Below, piece by piece: positions 21,053 to 30,152 of a stretch of 64,000 nucleotides of DNA. The first letter of the stretch is position 1, and each line of letters starts with the position of its first letter. The notes beneath the pieces were generated by a model. That model was not told the DNA's origin, ran no database searches, and worked only from the letters and a program-made list of their open reading frames with translations. The DNA is from Martinezella rhizogenes (lineage in GTDB: Bacteria > Pseudomonadota > Alphaproteobacteria > Rhizobiales > Rhizobiaceae). Location of the stretch: assembly GCF_000799715.1 (NCBI RefSeq), contig NZ_JUHG01000011.1:186001-250000 (forward strand), in the 5' to 3' direction. Both the position numbers and the translations under genes were made by a program.

Positions 21053-21694
21053 ATGACCAAGACCGTTCTGTGTTATGGCGACTCGCTTACATGGGGCTAT
21101 AACGCCGAAACGATCGGTCGTCATGCCTTCGAAGATCGGTGGCCGAGCGTGCTGCAAAAGGCGCTCGGCGATCAGGCCCGCGTCATCCCGGAAGGGCTGA
21201 ACGGCCGCACGACGGCTTTCGATGATCATCTTGCCGATTGCGACCGCAATGGCGCAAGGGTGCTGCCGACGATCTTGCAGACGCATGCGCCGCTCGATCT
21301 TGTCATCATCATGCTCGGCACCAACGATATGAAGCCGGTTGTCGCAGGCCCCGCTTTCGCGGCGATGCAGGGTGTCCGGCGGTTGATCCAGCTCGTGCGC
21401 AATCATACATGGGGGTTCGATCATGAGGTCCCCGATATTCTGATCGTCGCGCCGCCTGTCATCTCCGAAACGGCCAATGCGGCTTTCGCCTCGAGTTTCC
21501 TTGGCGGGGTCGAGGAGTCAGGTAAGCTTGCGACGCTCTACCGCGATCTTGCCGACGAGGAAGGCTGCGGCTTTTTCGATGGCGCTTCGGTTGCCGCCAC
21601 AACGCCGCTCGACGGCGTGCATCTCGATGCGGAAAACACCCGGGCGCTCGGTCGCGGCCTGGAGTCGATCGTACGGATGATGCTGGGTATCTAA
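21053..21694 (+). CDS. SGNH/GDSL-family hydrolase inside the pyruvate dehydrogenase operon
   Basis: A 213-residue esterase-type protein with the SGNH blocks in order: GDSLTWG (Ser nucleophile near residue 10), EGLNGRTT (Gly/Asn region), GTNDMK (Asn) and DGVHLD (Asp-His). Relatives are arylesterases or acyl hydrolases. There is no signal peptide, so it is probably cytoplasmic. It lies 25 bases after pdhC and 54 before lpdA, same strand, so it is likely co-transcribed. Its role there is unknown; acyl-thioester or lipoyl-ester clean-up would be speculation. Confidence 0.87.
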   Translation: MTKTVLCYGDSLTWGYNAETIGRHAFEDRWPSVLQKALGDQARVIPEGLNGRTTAFDDHLADCDRNGARVLPTILQTHAPLDLVIIMLGTNDMKPVVAGPAFAAMQGVRRLIQLVRNHTWGFDHEVPDILIVAPPVISETANAAFASSFLGGVEESGKLATLYRDLADEEGCGFFDGASVAATTPLDGVHLDAENTRALGRGLESIVRMMLGI

Positions 21695-21748
21695 CAATTC
21701 AAGGCAGGCTGACGCTTTACCGGCCGCCACCAAAAAGGCAGGAAACAC

Positions 21749-23194
21749 ATGGCTGAGAATTACGACGTCATCATCATCGGCTCCGGTCCGGGCGGCTATG
21801 TCGCCGCCGTGCGTGCCGGTCAGCTCGGCCTGAAGACGGCGATCGTCGAGCGCGAGCACCTGGGCGGCATCTGCCTCAACTGGGGCTGCATCCCGACCAA
21901 GGCGCTGCTGCGCTCGGCCGAAATTCTCGACCATTCCAACCACCTGAAGGATTACGGCCTCGTTCTCGAGGGCAAGGTAAGTGCCGATGTGAAGGCGGTC
22001 GTCGCCCGCTCGCGCGGCGTTTCCGCCCGCCTCAACGCGGGCGTTGGCTTCCTGATGAAGAAGAACAAGATCGATGTGATCTGGGGCGAAGCCAAGATCA
22101 CCAAGCCAGGCGAAATCGTCGTCGGCAAGTCGACCAAGCCCGTTGTCGAGCCGCAGCATCCGCTGCCGAAGAACGTCAAGGGCGAGGGCACCTACACCGC
22201 CAAGCACATCATCGTCGCCACCGGCGCCCGTCCGCGCGCTCTGCCGGGCATCGAGCCGGACGGCAAGCTGATCTGGACCTATTTCGAAGCGCTGAAGCCT
22301 GATTTCCTGCCGAAGTCGCTGCTGGTCATGGGCTCCGGTGCCATCGGCATCGAGTTCGCGAGCTTCTATCGCTCCATGGGCGTCGATGTCACCGTTGTCG
22401 AGGTCATGCCGACCATCATGCCGGTCGAAGACACCGAAATCTCCGGCATCGCCCGCAAGCAGCTCGAAAAGCGCGGCCTGAAGATCATCACCAAGGCGAA
22501 AGTCACCAAGGTCGAGAAGGCTGCCAACAGCATCACTGCTCACGTCGAGACCGAAGATGGCAAAGTGCAGCAGATTGTTGCCGATCGCATGATCTCCGCC
22601 GTCGGCGTTCAGGGCAATATCGAGAACCTCGGCCTTGAAGCGCTCGGTGTGAAGACCGATCGCGGCTGCGTCGTCGCCGACGGCTACGGCAAGACCAACG
22701 TGCCGGGCATTTATGCGATCGGCGACGTCGCCGGCCCACCGATGCTGGCCCACAAGGCCGAGCATGAAGGCGTGGTCTGCATAGAGAAGATCGCCGGCCT
22801 GCCAAACGTGCATCCGACCGACAAGAGCAAGGTTCCGGGCTGCACCTATTGCAATCCGCAGGTCGCCTCCGTCGGTCTGACGGAAGCCAAGGCCAAGGAA
22901 CAGGGCCGCGATATCCGCGTCGGCCGCTTCTCCTTCGCCGCCAACGGCAAGGCGATCGCGCTCGGCGAAGATCAGGGCTTGGTCAAGGTCATCTTCGACA
23001 AGAAGACCGGCGAATTGCTCGGTGCTCACATGGTCGGCGCCGAAGTCACCGAACTGATCCAGGGCTTTGTCGTCGCCATGAACCTGGAGACGACGGAAGA
23101 GGAGCTGATGCACACGATCTTCCCGCATCCGACCGTTTCGGAATCGATGAAGGAAGCCGTGCTGGACGCCTATGGCCGCGTGCTGAACGCTTGA
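21749..23194 (+). CDS. lpdA: Dihydrolipoyl dehydrogenase (E3)
   Basis: E3 reoxidises the dihydrolipoyl group with FAD and NAD. The 481-residue product has the FAD-binding IIGSGPGGYVAAVRAGQLG opening, the redox disulfide in GGICLNWGCIPTKAL, the NAD site MGSGAIGIEFASFY, IYAIGDVAGPPMLAHKAEHEG, and the C-terminal dimerisation motif HTIFPHPTVSESMKEA (catalytic His-Glu partner). AGGAAA precedes ATG 21749. The location downstream of pdhABC assigns it to the pyruvate complex. Confidence 0.96.
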   Translation: MAENYDVIIIGSGPGGYVAAVRAGQLGLKTAIVEREHLGGICLNWGCIPTKALLRSAEILDHSNHLKDYGLVLEGKVSADVKAVVARSRGVSARLNAGVGFLMKKNKIDVIWGEAKITKPGEIVVGKSTKPVVEPQHPLPKNVKGEGTYTAKHIIVATGARPRALPGIEPDGKLIWTYFEALKPDFLPKSLLVMGSGAIGIEFASFYRSMGVDVTVVEVMPTIMPVEDTEISGIARKQLEKRGLKIITKAKVTKVEKAANSITAHVETEDGKVQQIVADRMISAVGVQGNIENLGLEALGVKTDRGCVVADGYGKTNVPGIYAIGDVAGPPMLAHKAEHEGVVCIEKIAGLPNVHPTDKSKVPGCTYCNPQVASVGLTEAKAKEQGRDIRVGRFSFAANGKAIALGEDQGLVKVIFDKKTGELLGAHMVGAEVTELIQGFVVAMNLETTEEELMHTIFPHPTVSESMKEAVLDAYGRVLNA

Positions 23195-23196
23195 TA

Positions 23197-23245
23197 ATTT
23201 CCTTGCACGCCCTCTATGTTGAGGGTGGAAAATAGCAAAGGAAAT
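23197..23245 (+). promoter_or_regulatory. Hairpin sequestering the ribosome binding site of the first glsB-like gene
   Basis: ATTTCCTT-GC (23197-23206) pairs with GC-A-AAGGAAAT (23235-23245, one bulged A), and inside it CCCTC (23210-23214) pairs with GAGGG (23221-23225) around TATGTT. The AAGGA ribosome binding site (23238-23242) is fully within the outer stem, which would block translation until melted. The AU-rich outer stem is compatible with temperature or protein control; this is inferred. Confidence 0.5.
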
Positions 23246-23249
23246 CATC

Positions 23250-23507
23250 ATGTCTATCGGCACGGAAGCTTGGGTCGTCTTTCTTCTGATCGGTCTGGTG
23301 GCGGGGTTTCTCGCCAGCCTGATCGTTGGCGGCGGCGGCGGTTTGATCGGTTGTTTGGTCAGCGGCGTGATTGGTGCTTTCGTTGGCGGGTTCCTGTTCA
23401 ACTGGTTCGGGATCTCGCTGGGAATTGAAAGCCCGCTGGTGGTCGAGATCATTCACGCGACCGTTGGCGCGATCGTCGTGGTGCTGTTGGCGAGATTGAT
23501 AGCCTAG
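23250..23507 (+). CDS. GlsB/YeaQ/YmgE-family small membrane protein (copy 1)
   Basis: An 85-residue protein with three hydrophobic segments (residues about 8-28, 30-50, 60-82) and the glycine-rich VAGFLASLIVGGGGGLIGCLVSG pattern (seen as VAGFLASLIVGGG and LIGCLVSGVIGAF) of the transglycosylase-associated/GlsB family. Members are stress-induced membrane proteins of unknown mechanism. ATG 23250 follows AAAGGAAATC. The leader forms a hairpin over the ribosome binding site. The stop codon abuts a palindromic repeat. Confidence 0.85.
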   Translation: MSIGTEAWVVFLLIGLVAGFLASLIVGGGGGLIGCLVSGVIGAFVGGFLFNWFGISLGIESPLVVEIIHATVGAIVVVLLARLIA

Positions 23508-23554
23508 AGCATGATCCGGAAAAGTGTGAAGCGATTTTCCGACAGGATCATGCT
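23508..23554. repeat. AGCATGATC palindromic repeat, copy A
   Basis: AGCATGATCC (23508-23517) pairs with GGATCATGCT (23545-23554), and GGAAAA (23518-23523) with TTTTCC (23535-23540). This is the widespread short intergenic palindrome of Rhizobiales. It starts at the base after a stop codon. Confidence 0.85.
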
Positions 23555-23581
23555 TCAAGAAGCGGTTGGTGCGAGGGTGTG

Positions 23582-23830
23582 ATGGAAGGTATCGGCTGGT
23601 TGGGTCTGGTCATCATCGGCGGTCTTGCGGGTTGGCTCGCGGGCAAGCTGATGGAGGTGCGCTATGGTGTCATTCTTAACATCGTCCTCGGCATTGCCGG
23701 CTCGGTGGTTGCGGCTGCCATTCTCGCGGGGCTGCACGTCGGTGTGCCCGGCGGAAGGTTTGGTTTTTTCGTCACCGGTTTCATTGGTGCATGCATTCTG
23801 ATATTTCTCGCCAAATTCGCCCGGCGATGA
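23582..23830 (+). CDS. GlsB/YeaQ/YmgE-family small membrane protein (copy 2)
   Basis: An 82-residue membrane protein with GLVIIGGLAGWLAGKLM, LNIVLGIAGSVVAAAIL and the C-terminal TGFIGACILIFLAKFARR segment. It is clearly a close paralogue of the gene at 46176-46424 (same length, shared NIVLGI and TGFIGACILIF) and a more distant one of copy 1. ATG 23582 is used with GAGGG upstream; an in-frame GTG sits one codon earlier. It is separated from copy 1 by the palindromic repeat. Confidence 0.87.
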   Translation: MEGIGWLGLVIIGGLAGWLAGKLMEVRYGVILNIVLGIAGSVVAAAILAGLHVGVPGGRFGFFVTGFIGACILIFLAKFARR

Positions 23831-23866
23831 ATGGGCCGCGGACAAGCGGCGGAAAGTAGACGTTTC

Positions 23867-24838
23867 ATGGTTACGATTCTCGACAGGATCAATCCAGACG
23901 CAAAGCGCGTGAGGCATCCGGAAAAGGCAAATCGGCCGGACACGGAAGTTCTGCGCAAGCCCGACTGGATCCGCGTCAAGGCGCCGACATCGAAGGGCTA
24001 TGCCGAGACGCGCTCGATCGTGAAGGAGCACAAGCTCGTCACGGTCTGCGAGGAGGCCGGTTGCCCGAATATCGGCGAGTGCTGGGAGAAGAAGCACGCC
24101 ACCTTCATGATCATGGGCGAGATCTGTACCCGCGCCTGCGCCTTCTGCAATGTCGCCACCGGCAAGCCGAATGCGCTCGACATGGCCGAACCTGAAAATG
24201 TCGCCAAGGCCGTCAAGGAAATGGGTCTCAGCCACGTCGTCATCACCTCGGTCGACCGCGACGATCTGGCGGACGGCGGTGCCGAGCACTTCGAAAAGGT
24301 GATCTGGGCGATCCGTGCCGCTTCGCCGATGACGACGATCGAAATCCTGACGCCGGACTTCCTGAAGAAGCCCGGCGCGCTGGAACGTGTCGTCGCCGCC
24401 AAGCCCGATGTCTTCAATCACAATATGGAAACGGTGCCCGGCAACTACCTGACGGTGCGGCCAGGTGCTCGCTATTTCCACTCGGTCCGGCTTCTGCAGC
24501 GGGTCAAGGAACTCGATCCGACCATGTTCACCAAGTCCGGCATCATGGTCGGCCTCGGCGAAGAGCGCAACGAAGTGCTACAGCTGATGGACGACCTGCG
24601 GACCGCCGACGTCGACTTCCTGACCATCGGCCAGTATTTGCAGCCGACCCGCAAGCACCATCAGGTCATGAGCTTCGTCACCCCCGACGAGTTCAAGTCC
24701 TATGAGACGGTTGCCTATACCAAGGGCTTCCTGATGGTCGCCTCCAGCCCGCTGACGCGCTCGTCCCATCACGCCGGCGATGATTTTGCCCGACTACGGG
24801 CGGCACGCGAGAAGAAGCTGCTGATCGCTGCCGAATAA
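23867..24838 (+). CDS. lipA: Lipoyl synthase
   Basis: LipA inserts two sulfur atoms into octanoyl-lysine to make the lipoyl cofactor used by the E2 and E1-beta lipoyl domains encoded just upstream. The 323-residue radical SAM enzyme has the auxiliary-cluster cysteines in [12 protein letters not shown], the SAM cluster in CTRACAFC, and the late RSSYHAGDDF-equivalent [14 protein letters not shown] whose Ser is a cluster ligand. ATG 23867 matches family N-termini; the frame extends upstream without similarity. Its position next to the pyruvate dehydrogenase genes is functionally coherent. Confidence 0.97.
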   Translation: MVTILDRINPDAKRVRHPEKANRPDTEVLRKPDWIRVKAPTSKGYAETRSIVKEHKLVTVCEEAGCPNIGECWEKKHATFMIMGEICTRACAFCNVATGKPNALDMAEPENVAKAVKEMGLSHVVITSVDRDDLADGGAEHFEKVIWAIRAASPMTTIEILTPDFLKKPGALERVVAAKPDVFNHNMETVPGNYLTVRPGARYFHSVRLLQRVKELDPTMFTKSGIMVGLGEERNEVLQLMDDLRTADVDFLTIGQYLQPTRKHHQVMSFVTPDEFKSYETVAYTKGFLMVASSPLTRSSHHAGDDFARLRAAREKKLLIAAE

Positions 24839-24866
24839 GCCACCATAAACTCTTGCCTTTTCAACG

Positions 24867-24895
24867 AACCGCGGCGATCTTGCCGCGGTTTTTGT
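24867..24895 (+). terminator. Rho-independent terminator of lipA
   Basis: AACCGCGGC (24867-24875) pairs with GCCGCGGTT (24882-24890) around GATCTT, followed by TTTTG. Its place shows that the next gene must start further downstream. Confidence 0.9.
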
Positions 24896-24993
24896 TTGTG
24901 CCGTCATCAAACCATCATCTGCGCAGCCTAAAGGACACGCCCCGCCGCCTGTTGCCGGTATTGGCGCCTTTCGAGATCGTATGGAGCTGGATC

Positions 24994-25587
24994 GTGGAGC
25001 AGACCGTCGCGCCGCAAGCGCCGCCCTATGTCGTCGACATCGAGTCAGCGGCTTCTATTCTCAAGAGCGCCGAGCGCATCCTCGTCATCGGCTGCTCCGG
25101 CGGAGGCAAGTCGACGTTGTCGCAGAAGATTTGCGGGCGGCTTGATCTGCCCTATGTCTCGATGGATCGAAACTTCTTTTGGCTGCCGGGCTGGGTAAAA
25201 AGAGACAAAGCGGAGGAGCGTGCTCTGATCGCGGCAAAGGTTGCCGAGGAGCGGTGGCTGATCGATGGAACAGCGCCATCAAGTTTTGATCTGAGATTAC
25301 CGCGCACAGAACTTGTTCTTTGGGTACATATGCCGCGCTGGTTGTGCATGCGGGGGGCTCTGTCGAGAGCGGTGCGATGGTTGGGACGGTCCCGCCCGGA
25401 CATGGCGCCGGGTTGCCGCGAGCGCATCGATGGGGAGTTCCTGCGCTACATCTGGGATTGGGAACGCAAATTTGCGCCTAAAGTGCTGGCGGGGCTCGCG
25501 CAGCATGGCCCCCACGTCCCTGTTTTCCAGCTAAAATCCCGCGGCGAAATGCGTCAGCTTCTTGATCTTCTCGGCCGTCCTGCTTAA
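24994..25587 (+). CDS. P-loop ATPase, adenylate kinase-like / FlaR-type
   Basis: A 197-residue protein with a Walker A motif GCSGGGKST (near residue 37), the segment SMDRNFFWLPGWVKRD after it, and WLIDGTAPSSFDLRLPR, the layout of small kinase-like proteins sometimes called topology modulation proteins or FlaR. The substrate is unknown. GTG 24994 is selected: GGAG at 24982-24985 is well spaced, and a start near 24853 would place the coding region across the lipA terminator. Confidence 0.75.
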   Translation: MEQTVAPQAPPYVVDIESAASILKSAERILVIGCSGGGKSTLSQKICGRLDLPYVSMDRNFFWLPGWVKRDKAEERALIAAKVAEERWLIDGTAPSSFDLRLPRTELVLWVHMPRWLCMRGALSRAVRWLGRSRPDMAPGCRERIDGEFLRYIWDWERKFAPKVLAGLAQHGPHVPVFQLKSRGEMRQLLDLLGRPA

Positions 25588-25596
25588 TTGCGGCTC

Positions 25597-26040
25597 ATGC
25601 CAAAGTTTGAAACGCACCGCCCCGTCCCGCACACGCCTGACCAGATGTTCGACCTCGTCGCCGATGTAGAGCGCTATCCGGAATTCCTGCCGCTCTGCGA
25701 TGGGCTGGTGATCCGCAATCGCAAGGAGCGAGACGGCAAGGTGTTGCTGGTTGCCGATATGACCGTCGGCTACAAGGCGATCCGCGAAACCTTCACGACG
25801 CAGGTGTTGCTCAACAAGGCGGAGCGGGCGATCGATGTGAAATATATCGACGGGCCGTTCAAATATCTCGACAATCGCTGGCGTTTCCAGCCGACTGATA
25901 ACGGCTGCGTCATCGATTTCTTCATTGATTATGAGTTCAAGAGCCGCATTCTCGGCGCGCTGATGGGCTCGATGTTCGACCGCGCCTTCCGCATGTTCAC
26001 GGATGCCTTCGAGACGCGGGCCGGCAAAATCTACGCCTGA
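25597..26040 (+). CDS. COQ10/RatA-family START-domain protein
   Basis: A 147-residue SRPBCC-fold protein with TPDQMFDLVADVERYPEFLP, split as PDQMFDLVADVE and RYPEFLPLC, and DYEFKSRILGALMGSMFDRA at the end, features of the Coq10/RatA family. In mitochondria Coq10 binds ubiquinone and helps respiration; the bacterial toxin label RatA comes from E. coli. ATG 25597 is used; TTG 25588 is a weaker alternative. It overlaps the convergent cinA-like gene by 10 bases. Confidence 0.85.
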   Translation: MPKFETHRPVPHTPDQMFDLVADVERYPEFLPLCDGLVIRNRKERDGKVLLVADMTVGYKAIRETFTTQVLLNKAERAIDVKYIDGPFKYLDNRWRFQPTDNGCVIDFFIDYEFKSRILGALMGSMFDRAFRMFTDAFETRAGKIYA

Positions 26041-26531
26041 TCGAGCGCGATGAGCATTTCGAGCGCCGTCTGTACCGTAGCGAGACGAACCTTGTCGCGG
26101 CCGATATCCCCGTAGCGCATCTCACGGTGGATGAGCGATCCTGTTCGCGCCTTGGCGGCGAGGTGGACCAGGCCGACCGGCTTGTCCGCTGATCCGCCAC
26201 CAGGCCCGGCGATGCCGGTCACTGCAACGGCAAAGTCGGCATGCGAACGGAAGAGGGCGCCATGCACCATCTGCAGGGCCGTCTCTTTCGAAACGGCACC
26301 GAACCGCGCAAGCGTCTGCTCCTGAACGCCGAGCATCTCCATCTTCGCCATGTTCGTATAGGTGACGAAGCCACGGTCGACGACTGCGGAGGAACCCGGA
26401 ATGTCCGTCAGCGCGCCGGCAATCAGCCCGCCGGTGCAGGATTCAGCCGTGGCGATCATCCGGCCCTTCGCTGCGAAATCGCTGATGATGCCGCGCGCAA
26501 GCGTCAGAATGTCATCCGGAAAATGGCTCAT
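26031..26531 (-). CDS. CinA-family nicotinamide-nucleotide amidohydrolase (PncC-like)
   Basis: A 166-residue single-domain CinA C-terminal-type protein with the motif [20 protein letters not shown] and [19 protein letters not shown]. Family enzymes deamidate NMN in the pyridine nucleotide cycle. The stand-alone domain lacks the N-terminal molybdopterin-binding-like half of full CinA. It is translated after ispDF with a 4-base overlap, so expression is coupled to isoprenoid synthesis, a link of unclear meaning. Confidence 0.88.
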   Translation of the reverse strand: MSHFPDDILTLARGIISDFAAKGRMIATAESCTGGLIAGALTDIPGSSAVVDRGFVTYTNMAKMEMLGVQEQTLARFGAVSKETALQMVHGALFRSHADFAVAVTGIAGPGGGSADKPVGLVHLAAKARTGSLIHREMRYGDIGRDKVRLATVQTALEMLIALDQA

Positions 26532-27748
26532 GGCTTGCCGCCGCGATAGACGACCGTTGCCGTGGCGATGGCGGCGATGCCCTCGCGGCGGCCGACGAAG
26601 CCGATCTGTTCGTTGGTGGTCGCCTTCACCGAACAGCGCTCGAGGCTGATCCCCAAAAATTCCGAGAGCTTAGCGCGCATAGCCTCGCGATGCGGGCCGA
26701 TCTTCGGCGCTTCGGCGATCAGCGATACATCGGCATTCATGATCGTGCCGCCGTGATCGCGGACGATCTTTGCCGCATGCTCGATGAAGATGCGCGACGG
26801 CGCGCCCTTCCATTGGGGGTCCGAGGGCGGGAAATGGTCGCCGATATCGCCGGCCCCGCAGGTGGCGAGCAGGGCGTCGGTCAACGCATGCAGGGCGACA
26901 TCGGCATCGGAATGGCCCTTGAGCGTCTGGTCGTGCGGAATGAAAACGCCGCAGAGCGTTACGCCATCGCCCGGTTCAAGCTGGTGGACATCATAGCCGT
27001 TGCCAGTACGCACGTCCGGCAACAGGCCGGCGGAAAGCTTTTCATCGGCCATGGCAATATCCCTCTTGATCGTCAGTTTGACATTGTCCGCGCTGCCGAC
27101 AACCAGCGTCACCGGCAGGCCGGTCCATTCAGCAATCGCCGCGTCGTCGGTGAAATCCGTTAGGTTTCCGGCAGCCGCCTTTTCATGTGCGGCCAGAATA
27201 TCGGCCAGCCGGAAGGACTGCGGCGTCTGTGCGGCGTGGAGCCCGCTACGGGGCACGGTTTCCGTCACCAGTGCATCATTGCTCGCACGCTTCAGCGTAT
27301 CCGTCACCGGCATCGCCGGCAACACCGCGGGCGCGCCAGTGGAAAGTGCGGCGGCGACGCGGTCGAGCAGATCGTGATCGAAGAAGGGGCGCACGGCATC
27401 ATGGATCATGACATGCGTGACGCCGGTCTTTTCCAGCTGCCGCAATCCGGCAAGCACCGATTGCTGGCGAGAGGCGCCGCCGAAGGCGATCTCGACCCCG
27501 GACGAATCGGCAATCGTCTCCAGCGCCGAGCGCAGCAATTGCTCGTCGTCGCGGTGAATGACGATCACGATTTTCGCCGTTTGCGGCCATGTCACGAATT
27601 TTTCAAGCGTATGCGCAATAACCGGCCTGCCGCCGATTGCGCGATACTGCTTCGGACCGTCCTCGGGCGATCCCGCCCGCTCACCGCGTCCGGCAGCAAC
27701 GATCACGATTCCGATCGACATCGGTTGCGTTGAATGCATTTGCGTCAT
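26528..27748 (-). CDS. ispDF: Bifunctional MEP cytidylyltransferase / MECDP synthase IspDF
   Basis: A 406-residue fusion of two enzymes of the non-mevalonate isoprenoid pathway, which act on either side of IspE. The N-terminal IspD half has [20 protein letters not shown] and HDAVRPF; the C-terminal IspF half (from about residue 250) has [15 protein letters not shown] (metal Asp and His), [19 protein letters not shown] and [13 protein letters not shown]. The fusion is standard in alphaproteobacteria. The start is uncertain among three in-frame ATGs (27748, 27739, 27721), because none has a strong ribosome binding site. Confidence 0.95.
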   Translation of the reverse strand: MTQMHSTQPMSIGIVIVAAGRGERAGSPEDGPKQYRAIGGRPVIAHTLEKFVTWPQTAKIVIVIHRDDEQLLRSALETIADSSGVEIAFGGASRQQSVLAGLRQLEKTGVTHVMIHDAVRPFFDHDLLDRVAAALSTGAPAVLPAMPVTDTLKRASNDALVTETVPRSGLHAAQTPQSFRLADILAAHEKAAAGNLTDFTDDAAIAEWTGLPVTLVVGSADNVKLTIKRDIAMADEKLSAGLLPDVRTGNGYDVHQLEPGDGVTLCGVFIPHDQTLKGHSDADVALHALTDALLATCGAGDIGDHFPPSDPQWKGAPSRIFIEHAAKIVRDHGGTIMNADVSLIAEAPKIGPHREAMRAKLSEFLGISLERCSVKATTNEQIGFVGRREGIAAIATATVVYRGGKP

Positions 27749-27777
27749 AAACCCCCGGGGATGAAAGGCTCCGTTTC

Positions 27778-27826
27778 AGCATGATCCCCAAAAAGCGCAA
27801 AGCGGTTTTTTAGACAAGATCATGCT
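27778..27826. repeat. AGCATGATC palindromic repeat, copy B
   Basis: AGCATGATC (27778-27786) is inverted as GATCATGCT (27818-27826), with CAAAAAGCGCAAAGCGGTTTT-like interior closely matching copy A. It lies between the divergent ispDF and dusB genes. Confidence 0.85.
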
Positions 27827-27840
27827 AAGAAGATCGCCAA

Positions 27841-27950
27841 AGCAGGATCTTGCTCCTGCTGGGTCTATCGCCTCGAATGGGTATTTTCCAGCATTTGCCC
27901 AAAAAATATCAACATTCTCCGAAACCTCTTGGCAAATCTCTTGAGAATGT
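27841..27950 (+). promoter_or_regulatory. Inverted repeats in the dusB-ntrBC promoter region
   Basis: AGCAGGA (27841-27847) pairs with TCCTGCT (27854-27860), and ACATTCTC (27912-27919) with GAGAATGT (27943-27950). The segment TTGGCAAATCTCTTGA (27929-27944) resembles a sigma-54 promoter with a weak -12 element. These lie directly before the operon for nitrogen regulation; binding factors are unknown. Confidence 0.35.
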
Positions 27951-27972
27951 CTAAAAATCGTGCAGATGTACC

Positions 27973-28998
27973 GTGTGCCTGAAAGATAATCATTTGCTTC
28001 TACCCGAGCTTGCAGCCTCATTTTCCATCGGTCCAGTGCCCATCCGCAATCGCGTGATTCTCGCGCCGATGTCGGGGGTCACCGATTTGCCGTTCCGGCA
28101 ATTGGCTCTGCGCTATGGGGCCGGCCTTGTCGTGACCGAAATGGTCGCAAGCCGCGAATTGGTGCAGGACACCCCCGAATCCTGGGCGCGTCTGAAGAGT
28201 GCCGGGCTCAAGCCGCATATGGTGCAACTGGCCGGACGCGAGGCGCATTGGATGGCGGAAGCGGCTAAGATCGCTGCCGACAATGGTGCCGACATCATCG
28301 ATATCAATATGGGGTGTCCCGCCAAGAAGGTGATCGGCGGCTATTCCGGCTCGGCCCTGATGCGCGATCCGGATCACGCGCTGGGCCTGATCGAGGCGAC
28401 CGTCAAGGCGGTCGATGTCCCGGTGACGCTGAAGATGCGGCTCGGCTGGGACGAAAACTCCATCAATGCGTCGCATATCGCTCGCCGCGCTGAAGAGGCG
28501 GGCATCCAGCTCGTGACGATCCACGGCCGCACGCGCATGCAGTTTTATGAGGGCAACGCCGATTGGGATGCGATCCGCGCCGTGCGCGATGTCATTGCCA
28601 TTCCGCTTGTCGCCAACGGCGATGTCGACACGCCGGAAGATGCAAGCGAGATACTTCGTCGTTCTGGCGCCGATGCCGTCATGGTTGGGCGCGGCTGTCA
28701 GGGGAGGCCCTGGCATACGGGCGTGCTTGCCGGTCACCGCGCGCCGGATCGCGGCGAGATCGCCGATATCGCTCTCGAACATTACCGGATGATGCTGGAT
28801 TTCTATGGTGAGGCCGTCGGCATTCGTCATGCGCGCAAACATCTAAGCTGGTATCTGGACCGTTACGCTCCCACCACCATTGGCGCTGAAAAGGCGAGAA
28901 TCATGACTTCGAAAGACAGCCAAGAGGCGGCCGCCTTGTTGCATGCGGCGCTACAGGCCGGGTCCGATCTCGCCCAAAGCCTCCAGGAGGCCGCATGA
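27973..28998 (+). CDS. dusB: tRNA-dihydrouridine synthase DusB (NifR3)
   Basis: DusB reduces uridines in the tRNA D-loop using FMN. The 341-residue product has the family features [31 protein letters not shown] (with the catalytic Cys), [11 protein letters not shown] and [10 protein letters not shown]. It is the first gene before ntrBC, the classical nifR3-ntrB-ntrC order of rhizobia and E. coli-like dusB-fis synteny. The start is uncertain: GTG 27973 has no clear ribosome binding site and no ATG occurs before the conserved core. It overlaps ntrB by four bases. Confidence 0.93.
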   Translation: MCLKDNHLLLPELAASFSIGPVPIRNRVILAPMSGVTDLPFRQLALRYGAGLVVTEMVASRELVQDTPESWARLKSAGLKPHMVQLAGREAHWMAEAAKIAADNGADIIDINMGCPAKKVIGGYSGSALMRDPDHALGLIEATVKAVDVPVTLKMRLGWDENSINASHIARRAEEAGIQLVTIHGRTRMQFYEGNADWDAIRAVRDVIAIPLVANGDVDTPEDASEILRRSGADAVMVGRGCQGRPWHTGVLAGHRAPDRGEIADIALEHYRMMLDFYGEAVGIRHARKHLSWYLDRYAPTTIGAEKARIMTSKDSQEAAALLHAALQAGSDLAQSLQEAA

Positions 28999-30152
28999 AC
29001 TCGAAATCCAATTCCGGCGGTGCGGAGCATACGGGTGGCACTGTCGCCATGGCGGTTCTCAACGCGATCCAGAATCCGGTCGTCATGGTCAACGAAGCCG
29101 GCCTGATCGCTTTTGCCAATTGGGAGGCCGAGGCCTTCTTCGGCGCTAGCGCCTCGCATCTGGCGCGCTACGAGATTTCCGCCTTCATTCCCTTCGGAAG
29201 CCCGCTGCTGGCGCTGATCGACCAGGTGCGCGAGCGCCGCGCGCCGGTCAATGAATATCGTGTCGATCTGAGTTCACCGCGCCTCGGCCAGGACAAGCTG
29301 GTGGATATCTACGTCGCGCCCGTGTCGAGCGAGCCCGGCTCGGTGGTGGTCGTTTTCCAGGAACGCTCCATGGCTGACAAGATCGACCGGCAGCTGACGC
29401 ATCGCGCCGCCGCCCGTTCGGTGACAGGCCTTGCCTCGATGCTGGCGCATGAGATCAAGAACCCGCTCTCCGGCATTCGCGGCGCCGCCCAGTTGCTGGA
29501 GCAGTCGGTGGAGGACGACGATCGCGCGCTGACGCGACTGATCTGCGACGAGACCGACCGAATCGTTTCGCTGGTCGACCGCATGGAGGTCTTTTCCGAC
29601 GAGCGTCCCATCGACCGAGTTCCCGTCAACATCCATTCCGTTCTCGATCATGTGAAGGCGGTTGCCAAGGCTGGCTTTGCACGCAATATCAAGTTCAGCG
29701 AAAACTACGACCCATCCTTGCCGGCCGTGTATGCCAACAGGGACCAGCTCGTGCAAATCTTCCTCAATCTGGTGAAGAATGCCGCCGAAGCTATCGGCGA
29801 CAAGCCGGATGGCGAGATCATGCTGACGACGGCCTATCGCCCGGGTATTCGCCTTTCCGTCGCCGGCACGCGCGAGAAAATCTCGCTGCCGCTGGAATTC
29901 TGCGTGATCGACAATGGCCCAGGTGTGCCGACCGATCTCGTGCCGCATCTCTTTGACCCGTTCATCACCACCAAGACGAACGGGACCGGTCTTGGCCTGG
30001 CGCTTGTCGCCAAGATCATCGGTGACCATGGTGGCATCGTCGAATGCGACAGCCAGAACCATCGCACCACTTTCCGGGTTTTGATGCCGGCCTCCAAAGG
30101 CATCACATTTGAAGACGCACCCCTTCCGAACTCTACAGGGACTACTCGATGA
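28995..30152 (+). CDS. ntrB: Nitrogen regulation sensor histidine kinase NtrB
   Basis: NtrB phosphorylates or dephosphorylates NtrC according to PII signalling of nitrogen status. The 385-residue cytoplasmic protein has a PAS domain (about 20-125), the H-box [20 protein letters not shown] with His near 152, and a HATPase domain (N box [16 protein letters not shown], then [14 protein letters not shown]). There are no membrane segments, as expected. It overlaps both dusB and ntrC by four bases (ATGA), so all three are translationally coupled. Confidence 0.96.
   Translation: MNSKSNSGGAEHTGGTVAMAVLNAIQNPVVMVNEAGLIAFANWEAEAFFGASASHLARYEISAFIPFGSPLLALIDQVRERRAPVNEYRVDLSSPRLGQDKLVDIYVAPVSSEPGSVVVVFQERSMADKIDRQLTHRAAARSVTGLASMLAHEIKNPLSGIRGAAQLLEQSVEDDDRALTRLICDETDRIVSLVDRMEVFSDERPIDRVPVNIHSVLDHVKAVAKAGFARNIKFSENYDPSLPAVYANRDQLVQIFLNLVKNAAEAIGDKPDGEIMLTTAYRPGIRLSVAGTREKISLPLEFCVIDNGPGVPTDLVPHLFDPFITTKTNGTGLGLALVAKIIGDHGGIVECDSQNHRTTFRVLMPASKGITFEDAPLPNSTGTTR

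Noticed and set aside
21518..23452. Long open frame opposite the SGNH gene, lpdA and the first glsB gene (644 codons)
   Set aside because: Antisense to several real genes, no protein features.
26528..27748. IspD-IspF fusion as a sequencing error
   Set aside because: The bifunctional enzyme is standard in this bacterial group and both active sites are intact.
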